From Halobacteriales archaeon QS_8_69_26 (lineage in GTDB: Archaea; Halobacteriota; Halobacteria; Halobacteriales; SW-7-71-33), in NCBI GenBank assembly GCA_003023195.1, contig PXRX01000018.1:1-55484 (forward strand): DNA of 55,484 nucleotides. The letters are read 5' to 3'. The translations under genes were made by a program, and so were the position numbers. Below, piece after piece: positions 1 to 7,374 of the stretch. The notes beneath the pieces are model-generated. The model searched no databases. It was not told where the DNA came from and saw only the letters and a list, made by a program, of their open reading frames with translations. Every line of letters begins with the position of its first letter. Within the stretch, counting starts at the first letter, position 1.

Positions 1-1
1 C

Positions 2-244
2 TCCGACCACCGGACTGTGCTCCACGAGGAGGAATACGTCTCTGCGGATGGCGTTCACACCAACCAGGTCGAGTGCCTCTGGTCGATCGTTCAGCCGTGA
101 TTACGGAAGTTCCGCGGCCTCTCCAAGCAGGGCCTGGAGCAGGCCGCTCGTACATTCGGCTTCCTGCGGTCACTCAATCTCGCACGGGCGCCGGTTCAAT
201 GGCTCGTCGACACCATCGCGATCAATGTCTTTTCGCTGGAGTGA
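2..244 (+). pseudogene. C-terminal remnant of an IS1595-family (ISXO2-like) transposase
   Basis: The frame starting at base 2 reads through HTNQVECLWSIVQP, then an in-frame TGA at 98-100, then LRKFRGLSKQGLEQAARTFG and RSLNLA, ending at the TGA at 242-244. This is the conserved tail of haloarchaeal DDE transposases of the IS1595 group, in which the interrupted position is normally Trp (QPWLRKFRG). The gene is truncated by the window edge and carries a nonsense codon, so it is probably inactive. The family call rests on recalled motif similarity. The missing 5' part lies outside the window. Confidence 0.75.
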
Positions 245-480
245 GCAAGAGCGACGTGGGCTACGAGGAGTCGGGATCCGATTCCAGCCGGGAACGAGCA
301 ACCGAGTCGAAACTCGTGGCCGCACGGGGACAGGTCGATCTCCTCAGTCGGTTGGGTACGAACGGCGAACTGGATGCGAAGGTCGGTTTCGCCGAGGTCA
401 AGCGGATCCTTGCAGAGATGGAGACGGGGGCCGACGCCGACATACCGGACGGCTGGACGTTCCGCGACCTCGGTATTTGA
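241..480 (+). CDS. Small hypothetical protein (79 aa)
   Basis: An open frame from a GTG at 241 that overlaps the end of the transposase remnant, ending at TGA 478-480. The product is acidic, with a Ser/Glu-rich start, a central helical part (QVDLLSRLGTNGELDAK, then VKRILAEMETG) and the tail IPDGWTFRDLGI. I do not recognise a family. An alternative is that this is the 3' part of a gene whose 5' part was replaced by the transposase sequence, since the frame stays open upstream of 241. It lies 47 bp before the next gene on the same strand and may be co-transcribed with it. Confidence 0.4.
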   Translation: MSKSDVGYEESGSDSSRERATESKLVAARGQVDLLSRLGTNGELDAKVGFAEVKRILAEMETGADADIPDGWTFRDLGI

Positions 481-527
481 GGAAGCCAACAACACGCTTT
501 ACTCGCCGCCCGACATACAGACTGGTA

Positions 528-1529
528 ATGCCGTTCAGCGTCACGTGGCAGACGCTCTTGGACGAGTGCGAGGCTCTCGCCGAGGATGCGACGCTGCTCA
601 CGCCACTCTCCCAGAACCGCTTCCGGATCGCCGACGTGCAGGAACACCGGATCGTCGTCGAGTTTCTCGACCGCGACATCGACGAGACGCGGCCGCTCCA
701 GCGCGAGCAATTCGAGACGCTCCACGAACACATCAGTGATGTGCCCGATGGGTTCGATCTCTCGCGGCTCCCGGCCGATGCCGATCCGTACCCTGCCGTG
801 CTGAGCCTCCACCCTCGGTTCGAGGTCGACGAAGGCACGGGCGCGATCCGTGAAACGGACGAGCCGACCGGCAGCCAGATCATCACGGGCACTGCCGACA
901 CCCAAGCGGACGAAGACGCCGGCGAACGCACCGAACCCGACGTGGACGTGTATAGCGATGCGCTCCTGCTCATCGACGCACTGGAGCGCAACGACCTCTC
1001 CTCGCTGGAGGGACTGGAGACGCCCGCCCTCATCAACCTCTACACCTTGCTCTCTGACATCCAGCGCGACGCCAACGACCTGCGGCAGGACGTGAGCGAC
1101 GTGCTGCTGGATCGACTACACCACGACCAGCCCGTACACGGTCAGTTCGGGTCGGTGCAGCGCACCACGCGGCGGAATCGGGATCTCAAGGACGACGACG
1201 AAGTGCTGGCCAGGCTGGAGGACGCCGGTGTCGACCGCGAGCGCGTGCTTAGCGTCGACCGGAGCAAGGTCGACGACGCGCTCGACGTGACGGGACTCTC
1301 GGAGTCAGACGTGTACGAGATCGACGAGACGGAGTACGTCCGGAAGGCCGAGGTCGACGAGGAACAGCGGGAGACCCGGTTACAGGGACTGAAGGATCGG
1401 CTCACCACGAGCGACGATCCCGAAGCCGAGGAACTGCGCGAGGAGATTGAGGAGTTGGAGAGCCGGATCGAGGAGTTGACCGAGTTCAAGACGGGTCGGG
1501 AGTACCACACCCGGTCGAGCGCAGAATGA
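528..1529 (+). CDS. Hypothetical acidic protein with C-terminal coiled coil (333 aa)
   Basis: Start chosen at the ATG at 528 (MPFSVTWQTLLDECEALAED), because the upstream part of the open frame has no protein-like composition. The first 130 residues form a compact acidic domain. The middle (DALLLIDALERNDLSSLEGL, then INLYTLLSDIQRDANDLRQ) is helical. The segment with GQFGSVQRTTRRNRDLKDDDEVL precedes a charged tail that is almost certainly coiled coil (AEELREEIEELESRIEELTEF). There is no signal peptide or membrane segment, so it is probably cytoplasmic. I do not recognise a family. The stop overlaps the next ATG by 4 bp (ATGA), so the two genes are translationally coupled. Neighbouring IS debris suggests accessory DNA, perhaps of viral or plasmid origin. 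Confidence 0.65.
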   Translation: MPFSVTWQTLLDECEALAEDATLLTPLSQNRFRIADVQEHRIVVEFLDRDIDETRPLQREQFETLHEHISDVPDGFDLSRLPADADPYPAVLSLHPRFEVDEGTGAIRETDEPTGSQIITGTADTQADEDAGERTEPDVDVYSDALLLIDALERNDLSSLEGLETPALINLYTLLSDIQRDANDLRQDVSDVLLDRLHHDQPVHGQFGSVQRTTRRNRDLKDDDEVLARLEDAGVDRERVLSVDRSKVDDALDVTGLSESDVYEIDETEYVRKAEVDEEQRETRLQGLKDRLTTSDDPEAEELREEIEELESRIEELTEFKTGREYHTRSSAE

Positions 1530-1885
1530 TCCGTGGACTCCCCGACCGGCCGCTTTCGGCCGGCGAAACGCTGCGACTATCACACGAACGGGAGGACTTG
1601 CTCGTCATCCCGGCAACCCCGAACAGCATCGTCGGAGACGACGGGGCGTTCGGCGACATCGGGAACGTCCTCGTGTTCACGGCCAACATCGTGGCGTCAC
1701 TCGCGTACACCGACGGGGACGGCTGGACAGTCGTAGCAAAGGCGACCGACCCCTCGGCGTTCGAAGACGTCCTCGATTCACTCATCGAATTCCGGGGCGA
1801 CAGCCTCGCGGACGAAGACAGGGACGAAATCGTCGAGACCATCGCCGAGGCGTACGAGACGTTCACGAACAGGACGCTTCGGTGA
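1526..1885 (+). CDS. Hypothetical protein (119 aa), coupled to the gene before it
   Basis: Starts at the ATG that overlaps the stop of the preceding gene (ATGA), a typical haloarchaeal operon junction. The product has mixed alpha/beta composition: a hydrophobic central segment IGNVLVFTANIVASLAY, then DGWTVVAKATDPSAF and an acidic helical C-terminus. It has no Cys, no signal peptide and no recognisable motif. Its pairing with the coiled-coil protein argues that the two act together, possibly as a complex, but nothing in the sequence says in what. It could equally be a small subunit or an antidote-type partner. Confidence 0.6.
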   Translation: MIRGLPDRPLSAGETLRLSHEREDLLVIPATPNSIVGDDGAFGDIGNVLVFTANIVASLAYTDGDGWTVVAKATDPSAFEDVLDSLIEFRGDSLADEDRDEIVETIAEAYETFTNRTLR

Positions 1886-1930
1886 TCGATCGACGAGCGT
1901 CGTCAGCGCGATGCGTGGCCGTCAATCACC

Positions 1931-3631
1931 TCACCTGTCGAGTGCCTCCAGTTCGTCGAGGAAGGCGGGTCGGTTCGAGTGCTTCTCTTTCAGGTGCGCG
2001 ACGAAGGCCTCGAATTCGTCGCCGAAGCCCAGTTCACGCATCTCTTCGAGATACTCCACGACAGTCTGGTAGTGGTCGCGGCCAGTTGTGTCCGCGAGAA
2101 ACGGTTCCAGCAGTTCCTCGTAGGTCTCGTAGTACGTCTCGGGATCGTGTTCCGCGACGTCGTCGCGGTACTCGCTCAAGACGGCCAGCCCGTTGTCCCG
2201 CATCATCCGTCGGAGTCCATCGTCGGCCGTGCCGCGTGCAGCGTCGATGACCGTCTCGAAGGCCGCCTCGTCGCGTCCTTCGCGCACGTACAACTGGATG
2301 AGCTGATGGACGTTCGACCCCTCGAACTCGCCCTCGAGTTCCGCGACGATGTTTTCCCACTCCTCGTCCGAGCAGAGCGAGCGTAACTGCTCGTAGTACT
2401 CCCAGTTCCCCGACTGGAGGAACTGCTCGCGTACGAGTGCCGTGCGCCGCTCCCTGTCGCGGCCGGCGTACGCATCGATCAGGAACGTCCGGATGTCGCC
2501 ATTCCGCGAGAAGGCGTCGAGGCCCTCCTCTGCGACCTCGATCGCTCGATCGGGCTCTCCCTCGTCGCCCAACAGCCGAGCGTACTGCAGACAGAACGAC
2601 TTGACGTCGCAGTAGTACCGCTCGTACACCTCGCGAAGCGCCTCCCTCTCACCCAACGTGTCGAGAATCTCGGCGTAGGTTTCGAGGTGTCGTTTGACCT
2701 CGAGATGCCCCGTCGTTTCGAGTTCGCGCGTCTCGGGATCGAACCCGCCCTCCTCGGGGACATCCTCCGGCAGTTCCGCGTCGAGCAACCGCCGCCAGTA
2801 TCGCAGGTCGGCGTCCTCCCGGCAGAGATCCCACAGCGCGTCCCTGTAGTCGCCCGAGAACGTCCCGACGGCCGGGTCGTCGCTCATCCACCGCTCGAAC
2901 AGGTAGTCGATGTACTCGCGTCTCTCTTCGTGGGAGGGGTCGGCCTCGTGGATGCATTCCACGAATGCGTCGAGTTCGTCCGCGAAGTCCTCGCCGTGGT
3001 AGTCCCGTACCCTGTCCATGTTCTCGACCCGCACCTCGGTCATCGCGCGGTAGATGGTGGCCGTCTCCAGCGGGGTGCCCTGCTCGCGGTGGGTCTCCGC
3101 GAGGTCGTGGAACTCCGAGAAGTCGGGGCCCTCGTAGCGGTAGGTGTGTGGGCCGCGGTACTGCTGGCTCAGTTCCTTCTTGTAGTCGTAGCGACTCTGG
3201 GTGTCCTGCTCCTCGAAGCGGGTGAGCAACCGCCGGCGCAGGTCGGCATTGCGCTCGCACTCGTCGAGCAGGAAGTCGCGAAGTTCTTCCTGGTGAGCGT
3301 CCGACAGGACGCGCTCGACGGCCTCACGCTCGTCTTCGAGTTCGGTATCGCCCTCGGAGCGTTCCAACAGCACCGCGACGATGTGCTTGCAGTAGCCACC
3401 CCAGTCGTACGGGCACGTGCAAGTGGCGTCGATCGCTGTCGGATCGGCTCTGTCATCGCCGAACTCGATTTCGACCTCGTACGGGTCGGGTTGTGATCCC
3501 TGCACGGCGGCGGTCACGGCCTGGTCGAAGCGGTCGATGCGCTGGATACGATCCTCGTCGCGGTAGGTGACTGCACGATCGAAGACCTCGCTCGTACAGA
3601 GGTCGCGGATCTGGTCGGTTGAGAGGGCCAT
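1931..3631 (-). CDS. SWIM zinc-finger protein with helical-repeat C-terminus (566 aa)
   Basis: The N-terminal third carries a SWIM zinc finger with spacing CxC-x7-CxH (CTCPYDWGGYCKH, about residues 71-83). This fold binds zinc and usually mediates DNA or protein contacts. The rest of the protein (about 130-566) is acidic and helical, with repeated Leu/Tyr/Glu-rich units resembling the TPR-like tails of other SWIM proteins (for example LLGDEGEPDRAIEVAEEGL). Start set at MALSTDQIRDLC at 3631. A longer form of 576 residues is possible from 3661. It stands alone on the minus strand, convergent with the 1526 gene. Function is unknown beyond zinc-dependent binding. Confidence 0.8.
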   Translation of the reverse strand: MALSTDQIRDLCTSEVFDRAVTYRDEDRIQRIDRFDQAVTAAVQGSQPDPYEVEIEFGDDRADPTAIDATCTCPYDWGGYCKHIVAVLLERSEGDTELEDEREAVERVLSDAHQEELRDFLLDECERNADLRRRLLTRFEEQDTQSRYDYKKELSQQYRGPHTYRYEGPDFSEFHDLAETHREQGTPLETATIYRAMTEVRVENMDRVRDYHGEDFADELDAFVECIHEADPSHEERREYIDYLFERWMSDDPAVGTFSGDYRDALWDLCREDADLRYWRRLLDAELPEDVPEEGGFDPETRELETTGHLEVKRHLETYAEILDTLGEREALREVYERYYCDVKSFCLQYARLLGDEGEPDRAIEVAEEGLDAFSRNGDIRTFLIDAYAGRDRERRTALVREQFLQSGNWEYYEQLRSLCSDEEWENIVAELEGEFEGSNVHQLIQLYVREGRDEAAFETVIDAARGTADDGLRRMMRDNGLAVLSEYRDDVAEHDPETYYETYEELLEPFLADTTGRDHYQTVVEYLEEMRELGFGDEFEAFVAHLKEKHSNRPAFLDELEALDR

Positions 3632-3663
3632 ATGTGAGGTGTCGCTGGTACCAGCCGACACGG

Positions 3664-4662
3664 CTACGTCCGCGGCGCTGACTCTTCGCTCGACAGTCGG
3701 TCGCGATCGTGTGGCGCGTCGAAGTCGAGCTCCGGGCCGATCGGCGTGATCTCCCCTTGGTAGTAGCCGTGGTCTTTGATGTGATCCATCCGCACGGTCT
3801 CCGGGAATCCGGGCGTCTGGTAGAGGTCGCGCAGGTACGGCCAGAGGTTGTCGTACTGGTAGAGGTATTGCCGATCACACTTGAACGCCGTGTGATAGCA
3901 GTGGTCGAAGCGGATCAGCGTCGGGAACATCCGGACGTCCGCGAGTGTCAGTCGGTCGCCGGCGAGATACCGCTGGTCGGCCAGCACCTCGTCCCAGTGG
4001 TCGAGCGCGTCGAAGACGTCGGTGACGGCCTCGTCGTAGGCCGCCTGCGACTCGGCGAAGCCAGCCCGGTAGACGCCGTCGTTGATCGGGTCGTAGATGG
4101 CGTCGATGATGCGGTCGATTTCCTCCCGGTGTCCCTCCGGATAGAGGTCGATCCCTTCGTCACCGGCCTCGTCGAACGCGGTCGCGAACGTCCGCATGAT
4201 CTCGATGGACTCGTTGTTGACGATGGTCTCGTGGCGTTTGTCCCACAAGACGGGGACTGTTACGCGTCCCGTGTACTCTGGATCGGCCGCGACGTACACG
4301 TCACGGAGGTACTCGGTGTCGTTGATCGTGTCGAGGGTGCAACCGTCTTTTTCGGGCGTGAACTCCCACCCCTCGTCCTCGCGGACGGGATCGACGATGT
4401 CCATCGTGACGGCGTCGGTCAGTCCAGTCAACTGGCGGGTCAGCGCCGCACCGTGGGCCCACGGACAGTTTCGTGCGATGTAGAGGTGGTACCGGTCTGG
4501 TTCCGGTTCCGGCCCATCGGTGACGAGGTCGTCCGCTGTTCGGTGCGTGCCGCGGATCCAGTCCCGGAAGGGGGTCTCGACGCGGTCGAACGCGCCGTCC
4601 TCGTCTGTGTACGGTTCGAGGTCTGTCTTCCGTTCCCCGTCCACGAGCATATTCCGTCCCAT
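3664..4662 (-). CDS. Glutathione-transferase-like reductase, Xi-class/ECM4-YqjG type (332 aa)
   Basis: The protein has the layout of glutathionyl-hydroquinone reductases. An N-terminal thioredoxin-like domain carries the catalytic Cys in ARNCPWAHGA (about residue 66; the bacterial motif is CPWAHR), followed by VPVLWDKRHETIVNNESIEIMR (GSH-domain Val-Pro and Glu-Ser turn). The helical C-terminal domain ends in the typical YHTAFKCDRQYLYQYDNLWPYLRDLYQTPG region. Family members reduce S-substituted hydroquinones. Haloarchaea use gamma-glutamylcysteine rather than glutathione, so the thiol used here is probably that (inference). Start chosen at MGRNMLVDGE, where family similarity begins. It lies just upstream of, and in the same direction as, the SWIM gene (32 bp apart) and may be in an operon with it. 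Confidence 0.85.
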   Translation of the reverse strand: MGRNMLVDGERKTDLEPYTDEDGAFDRVETPFRDWIRGTHRTADDLVTDGPEPEPDRYHLYIARNCPWAHGAALTRQLTGLTDAVTMDIVDPVREDEGWEFTPEKDGCTLDTINDTEYLRDVYVAADPEYTGRVTVPVLWDKRHETIVNNESIEIMRTFATAFDEAGDEGIDLYPEGHREEIDRIIDAIYDPINDGVYRAGFAESQAAYDEAVTDVFDALDHWDEVLADQRYLAGDRLTLADVRMFPTLIRFDHCYHTAFKCDRQYLYQYDNLWPYLRDLYQTPGFPETVRMDHIKDHGYYQGEITPIGPELDFDAPHDRDRLSSEESAPRT

Positions 4663-4784
4663 ACGACGTGGTTCGTGCTCGATGCCTACAATTGTGCCGA
4701 CCCGGTACGGTACGTGACCGAACACGATACTGGTGTCCGGTACAGACAACCGCCTCAGACACAAAGCCATCTACACCACCCGAA

Positions 4785-5039
4785 ATGCGCATCGAGTTCG
4801 ACGACGGGGCGCTCTTGCTCCGGGATGCACCGGATGATGTGCCCCACGCCGAGTGAGACGGCCGCGTCGACGAGTACCGCATTCGATATCGGCGGATCAA
4901 GACGCCGAAGGTGACGGCCCTCATCGACACCCAGCGGTACGCCGCTCTCGACGTCGAATGCTCGGCCTACTGGCCAGCGAACACCAGTGTCGGCCGACAG
5001 GTCACCGTCCACCTCTTTGGCCGCATTGAATCGCTATAA
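4785..5039 (+). pseudogene. Chimeric remnant: RAD25-like helicase N-terminus joined to an IS5-type transposase piece
   Basis: From the ATG at 4785 the frame reads MRIEFDDGALLLRDAP, then DDVPHAE, TGA (4854-4856), then DGRVDEYR. That is the start of haloarchaeal RAD25/XPB-like helicases, where Trp is expected at the stop. In the same frame the sequence changes to RIKTPKVTALIDTQ and TSVGRQVT, which matches the middle of the IS5-type transposase at 5810-6637 (TMKVTTLTDTA and TKAGPQVV), ending at TAA 5037-5039. So two unrelated gene fragments are fused in frame and carry a nonsense mutation. The helicase assignment is from memory of the family N-terminus. The transposase part can be checked against the intact copy in this window. 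Confidence 0.6.
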
Positions 5040-5050
5040 AGCGTTGGAAT

Positions 5051-5494
5051 TCACTGTTTGATGGCACGCCTGATGTTGTAGACGAGGCACATCAGAACCA
5101 TCTCACGGAATTCTCGATATCAAGCACGCGCTCGCACGGCGACGCCGAGCGAGCGCTTGACCGAGGAGTTGACGGTTTCGGTCATCGCTCGTTGCCCGTA
5201 GAGTTCGTCGTCGATCCGGGCGTTGTGGGCGTGATCGTAGACTGCATGGAGACGATGCTTGATCAGCGGCCGTATCCCCATTTCTCGGAGGGTCGTTCGT
5301 AACCACTGACTGTCGTACCCCTTGTCGGCGGCGAGAACGCGCAACTCGCCCGGCCAGCGGCGGGCGAGTTGCGCACAGACCTCGGCGTCGCTTCCCTCCC
5401 TGGTCGTCGTACGGTGAACGTCGAGGATCGCCTGGGACTCTGTATCGACGAGTTTCGTCGCTTCGAGCGTCCGAACGCAGTAACTCGTGCTCTA
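5051..5494 (-). pseudogene. IS5-family transposase remnant (C-terminal half)
   Basis: On the minus strand the frame reads VRTLEATKLVDTESQAILDV, LRVLAADKGYDSQ, IRPLIKHR, TETVNSSVKRSLGVAVRARA, then TGA (5122-5120), then YREFREMVLM and the stop at 5053-5051. The intact relative at 5810-6637 has AWYREFRE at the same place, so the TGA replaces Trp. The second Asp and the Glu of the DDE set remain, but the N-terminal half with the first Asp is gone (a stop lies just upstream of the similarity). The gene is dead. It lies on the strand opposite to the other IS5 pieces around it. Confidence 0.8.
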
Positions 5495-5563
5495 CTGAAA
5501 ATGGAAGACAGCGGCGGGATCACTTCGTAATGAGTATGAAGAGATGAGGTCGAGAAGGCGATT

Positions 5564-5736
5564 ATGGGCGTCGCACTGCTCGACCTCGTTGAGAAGGGAC
5601 TACGTGTAGCTAAACAAGCGTTGGAGAATCGAGCTGGGAAGCCCGAGTCAGGCGGGCTTCCCCACGAGACTCACATCGTTGTTCACTGTATCCGCAAAGA
5701 GGAAGGACACACCTTCGCCGAAATTATCGATCGGTT
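5564..5736 (+). pseudogene. N-terminal fragment of a related IS5-type transposase, cut by the next element
   Basis: The frame from ATG 5564 (MGVALLDLVEKGLRVAKQAL, then HIVVHCIRKEEGHTFAEI) aligns with the first 50 residues of the intact transposase at 5810 (MVEVDLLDFVETFKRLAKQA, then HVVIHGFRREEEHSFRET). The similarity stops where the terminal inverted repeat of the intact element begins (5737). The matching 3' part is not found beyond the right end of that element, so the older copy lost its remainder. Confidence 0.75.
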
Positions 5737-5751
5737 TGCTGTGTTGAATAG
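5737..5751 (+). repeat. Left terminal inverted repeat of the IS5-family element
   Basis: TGCTGTGTTGAATAG, the exact reverse complement of 6654-6668. Confidence 0.8.
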
Positions 5752-5809
5752 ACAGACGGCATCGGGATAGACCGTTACATCAGTAAGGACGAAGCCGAGG
5801 CGGTCGAAT

Positions 5810-6637
5810 ATGGTGGAAGTCGATCTCCTCGACTTCGTTGAGACGTTCAAGCGTCTAGCCAAACAAGCGTTGGGGAAGCACGCGGGCGAGCCCGCCACCG
5901 GCGGGGTCGCCCGCTGGAAGCACGTCGTGATTCATGGCTTTCGGCGCGAAGAAGAGCACAGCTTCCGCGAAACCGAGAATCGGCTAAACTACATGGGCGA
6001 GATCCGCGAGGTGCTCGAATTGGAGAAGGAAAACGTTCCGGACTATACGACGCTGAACAAGTCGTTTGACCGGTTCAAAATGTGGGTCTGGCGGGCGTTG
6101 CTGCGCATTTCGGCGCAGCAACACCCGCAGTCCGGATACGCTGCCCTCGACAGCACATTCTTCGACCGCGGCCACGCCTCTGCGCACTATCTCAGCCGGT
6201 CGAACCGTACGGTCGAAACGATGAAAGTGACGACACTCACCGATACAGCATCTCTCGCTGTTCTTGACGTGCAGTGTCATGCACGGTGGCGTCACGATAC
6301 GAAGGCCGGTCCGCAGGTCGTCCGCCGGAACGCGGACGACCTGCAGACCGTCGCCGCTGACACTGGCTTTCAGGACTGGCACTCCGAGTACGAGTTCTAC
6401 GCGCTCAGTGTCGAGCCGCTGATCCACTACCGTGGGTCGTCACTGAACGCCGTCAGTAACAACGCCCTCATCCGAGAACGCGACTACACACAGCGTTGGA
6501 TGGCTGAAACGTCCTATTCGTCGGTTAAGCGCTCGCTCGGCGACGCCGTGCGAGCGCAAGCGTGGTACCGAGAGTTCCGTGAGATCATCCTGATGTTCGC
6601 CATCCACAACATCGAACAGCTCTGTGAACGATTATGA
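5810..6637 (+). CDS. IS5-family transposase (275 aa)
   Basis: A full-length DDE transposase. The N-terminal helix-turn-helix region (DLLDFVETFKRLAKQALGKH) is followed by catalytic Asp in YAALDSTFFDRG, second Asp in TVAADTGFQDW and Glu in RWMAETSYSSVKRSLGDAV with the Y-(2)-R-(3)-E-(6)-K type signature. It ends ILMFAIHNIEQLCERL. No frameshift or nonsense codon is seen, so the enzyme may be active. It would cut and join DNA at the 15-bp end repeats flanking it. Base composition is a little more AT-rich than the chromosomal genes around, in line with recent arrival. Confidence 0.9.
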   Translation: MVEVDLLDFVETFKRLAKQALGKHAGEPATGGVARWKHVVIHGFRREEEHSFRETENRLNYMGEIREVLELEKENVPDYTTLNKSFDRFKMWVWRALLRISAQQHPQSGYAALDSTFFDRGHASAHYLSRSNRTVETMKVTTLTDTASLAVLDVQCHARWRHDTKAGPQVVRRNADDLQTVAADTGFQDWHSEYEFYALSVEPLIHYRGSSLNAVSNNALIRERDYTQRWMAETSYSSVKRSLGDAVRAQAWYREFREIILMFAIHNIEQLCERL

Positions 6638-6653
6638 TCGCCGCGCCGTACCC

Positions 6654-6668
6654 CTATTCAACACAGCA
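6654..6668 (-). repeat. Right terminal inverted repeat of the IS5-family element
   Basis: CTATTCAACACAGCA on the plus strand, the exact reverse complement of 5737-5751. Confidence 0.8.
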
Positions 6669-6696
6669 CCGCACTCCGGAGTCGGATCCCGGGACG

Positions 6697-7368
6697 CTAC
6701 CGCCGGTCGAACTCCCGGTCGGTCCGCTGGTCGTCGGTCTCCCCGCCGAACCGCCGCTCCACGCCGCCGGACTGCCCGGCGCTCGCCGCGTCGGCGTCGA
6801 GTCGCTGGTGCCGGAGGTATCGCTCGGCGTCGGCCACCCAGTTCCGGCCGTAGCGCCGGGCGGGGTCGGCGAGCGGTTCGACGGTCGTGGCCGCCCCCTC
6901 CTCGGCGACGACGAACGAGGCCGCCCGCCGGCCGTCGCCGACCTCGACGAGCAGTTCCCCGCGGCGCTCCCCGACGACCGAGTGGCCGAAGTCGCCGCGC
7001 TCGCCGGGGGGATCGTACCCGGGACCGGACCAGTCCGCTCCGGGCCGGCCCCGTTCGCCCCACTCCCCGCCCGCCCGGTCGCGGCGGTCGGTGTAGGGGC
7101 CGGGACGGTCACGGGGTCCCTCCGCGGAGCGGTCGGCCCTCCGGGCAGGCCGGTCCCCCGCGACGCCGCGGGAGTCCCGGTCCCCAGTCCGGGCGTCGGA
7201 CGGCCCGCCCGCCCGGACCAGGAAGACCAGGAGGCCGACCGCGACCAGGACCACGGCCGCGAACCCGACCAGTCGGAGCGTGGCGGGGTCGAGGGTCACG
7301 AATCCGGTCGGCGGGGTCGTCCCGGGATCGGCGGTCGGGAGGGACGTGAGAGAATCAGCGCGAGCCAT
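6697..7368 (-). CDS. Hypothetical single-pass membrane protein (223 aa)
   Basis: An N-terminal segment with one strong membrane helix (about residues 33-52, LVGFAAVVLVAVGLLVFLVR) is followed by a low-complexity Gly/Pro/Arg/Asp-rich linker (about 55-115). Then comes a small folded-looking domain (GHSVVGERRGELLVEVGDGR, then AASFVVAEEGAATTVEPLADP) with a C-terminal RRYGRNWVADAERYL helix. The linker composition is unusual for a haloarchaeal gene but has normal codon use. It ends 28 bp from the right end of the IS element, so its downstream region was replaced by the insertion. It lies just downstream of cofH (6 bp between) and is likely co-transcribed with it. Function unknown. Confidence 0.7.
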   Translation of the reverse strand: MARADSLTSLPTADPGTTPPTGFVTLDPATLRLVGFAAVVLVAVGLLVFLVRAGGPSDARTGDRDSRGVAGDRPARRADRSAEGPRDRPGPYTDRRDRAGGEWGERGRPGADWSGPGYDPPGERGDFGHSVVGERRGELLVEVGDGRRAASFVVAEEGAATTVEPLADPARRYGRNWVADAERYLRHQRLDADAASAGQSGGVERRFGGETDDQRTDREFDRR

Positions 7369-7374
7369 TCGCGG

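Larger units (their letters stand above)
5737..6668 (+). mobile_element. Apparently intact IS5-family insertion sequence (about 930 bp)
   Basis: A full transposase gene lies between perfect 15-bp terminal inverted repeats, TGCTGTGTTGAATAG at 5737-5751 and its reverse complement at 6654-6668. Size and layout fit haloarchaeal IS5-group elements. I see no obvious direct target duplication in the bases flanking the repeats, which suggests a rearrangement or adjacent deletion after insertion. The left end sits inside an older transposase fragment and the right end is 28 bp from the stop of the minus-strand gene at 6697. Confidence 0.8.

Noticed and set aside
4755..5012. Minus-strand open frame of 85 codons over the helicase/transposase remnant
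   Set aside because: The plus strand carries recognisable protein similarity with nonsense decay. The minus frame has none.
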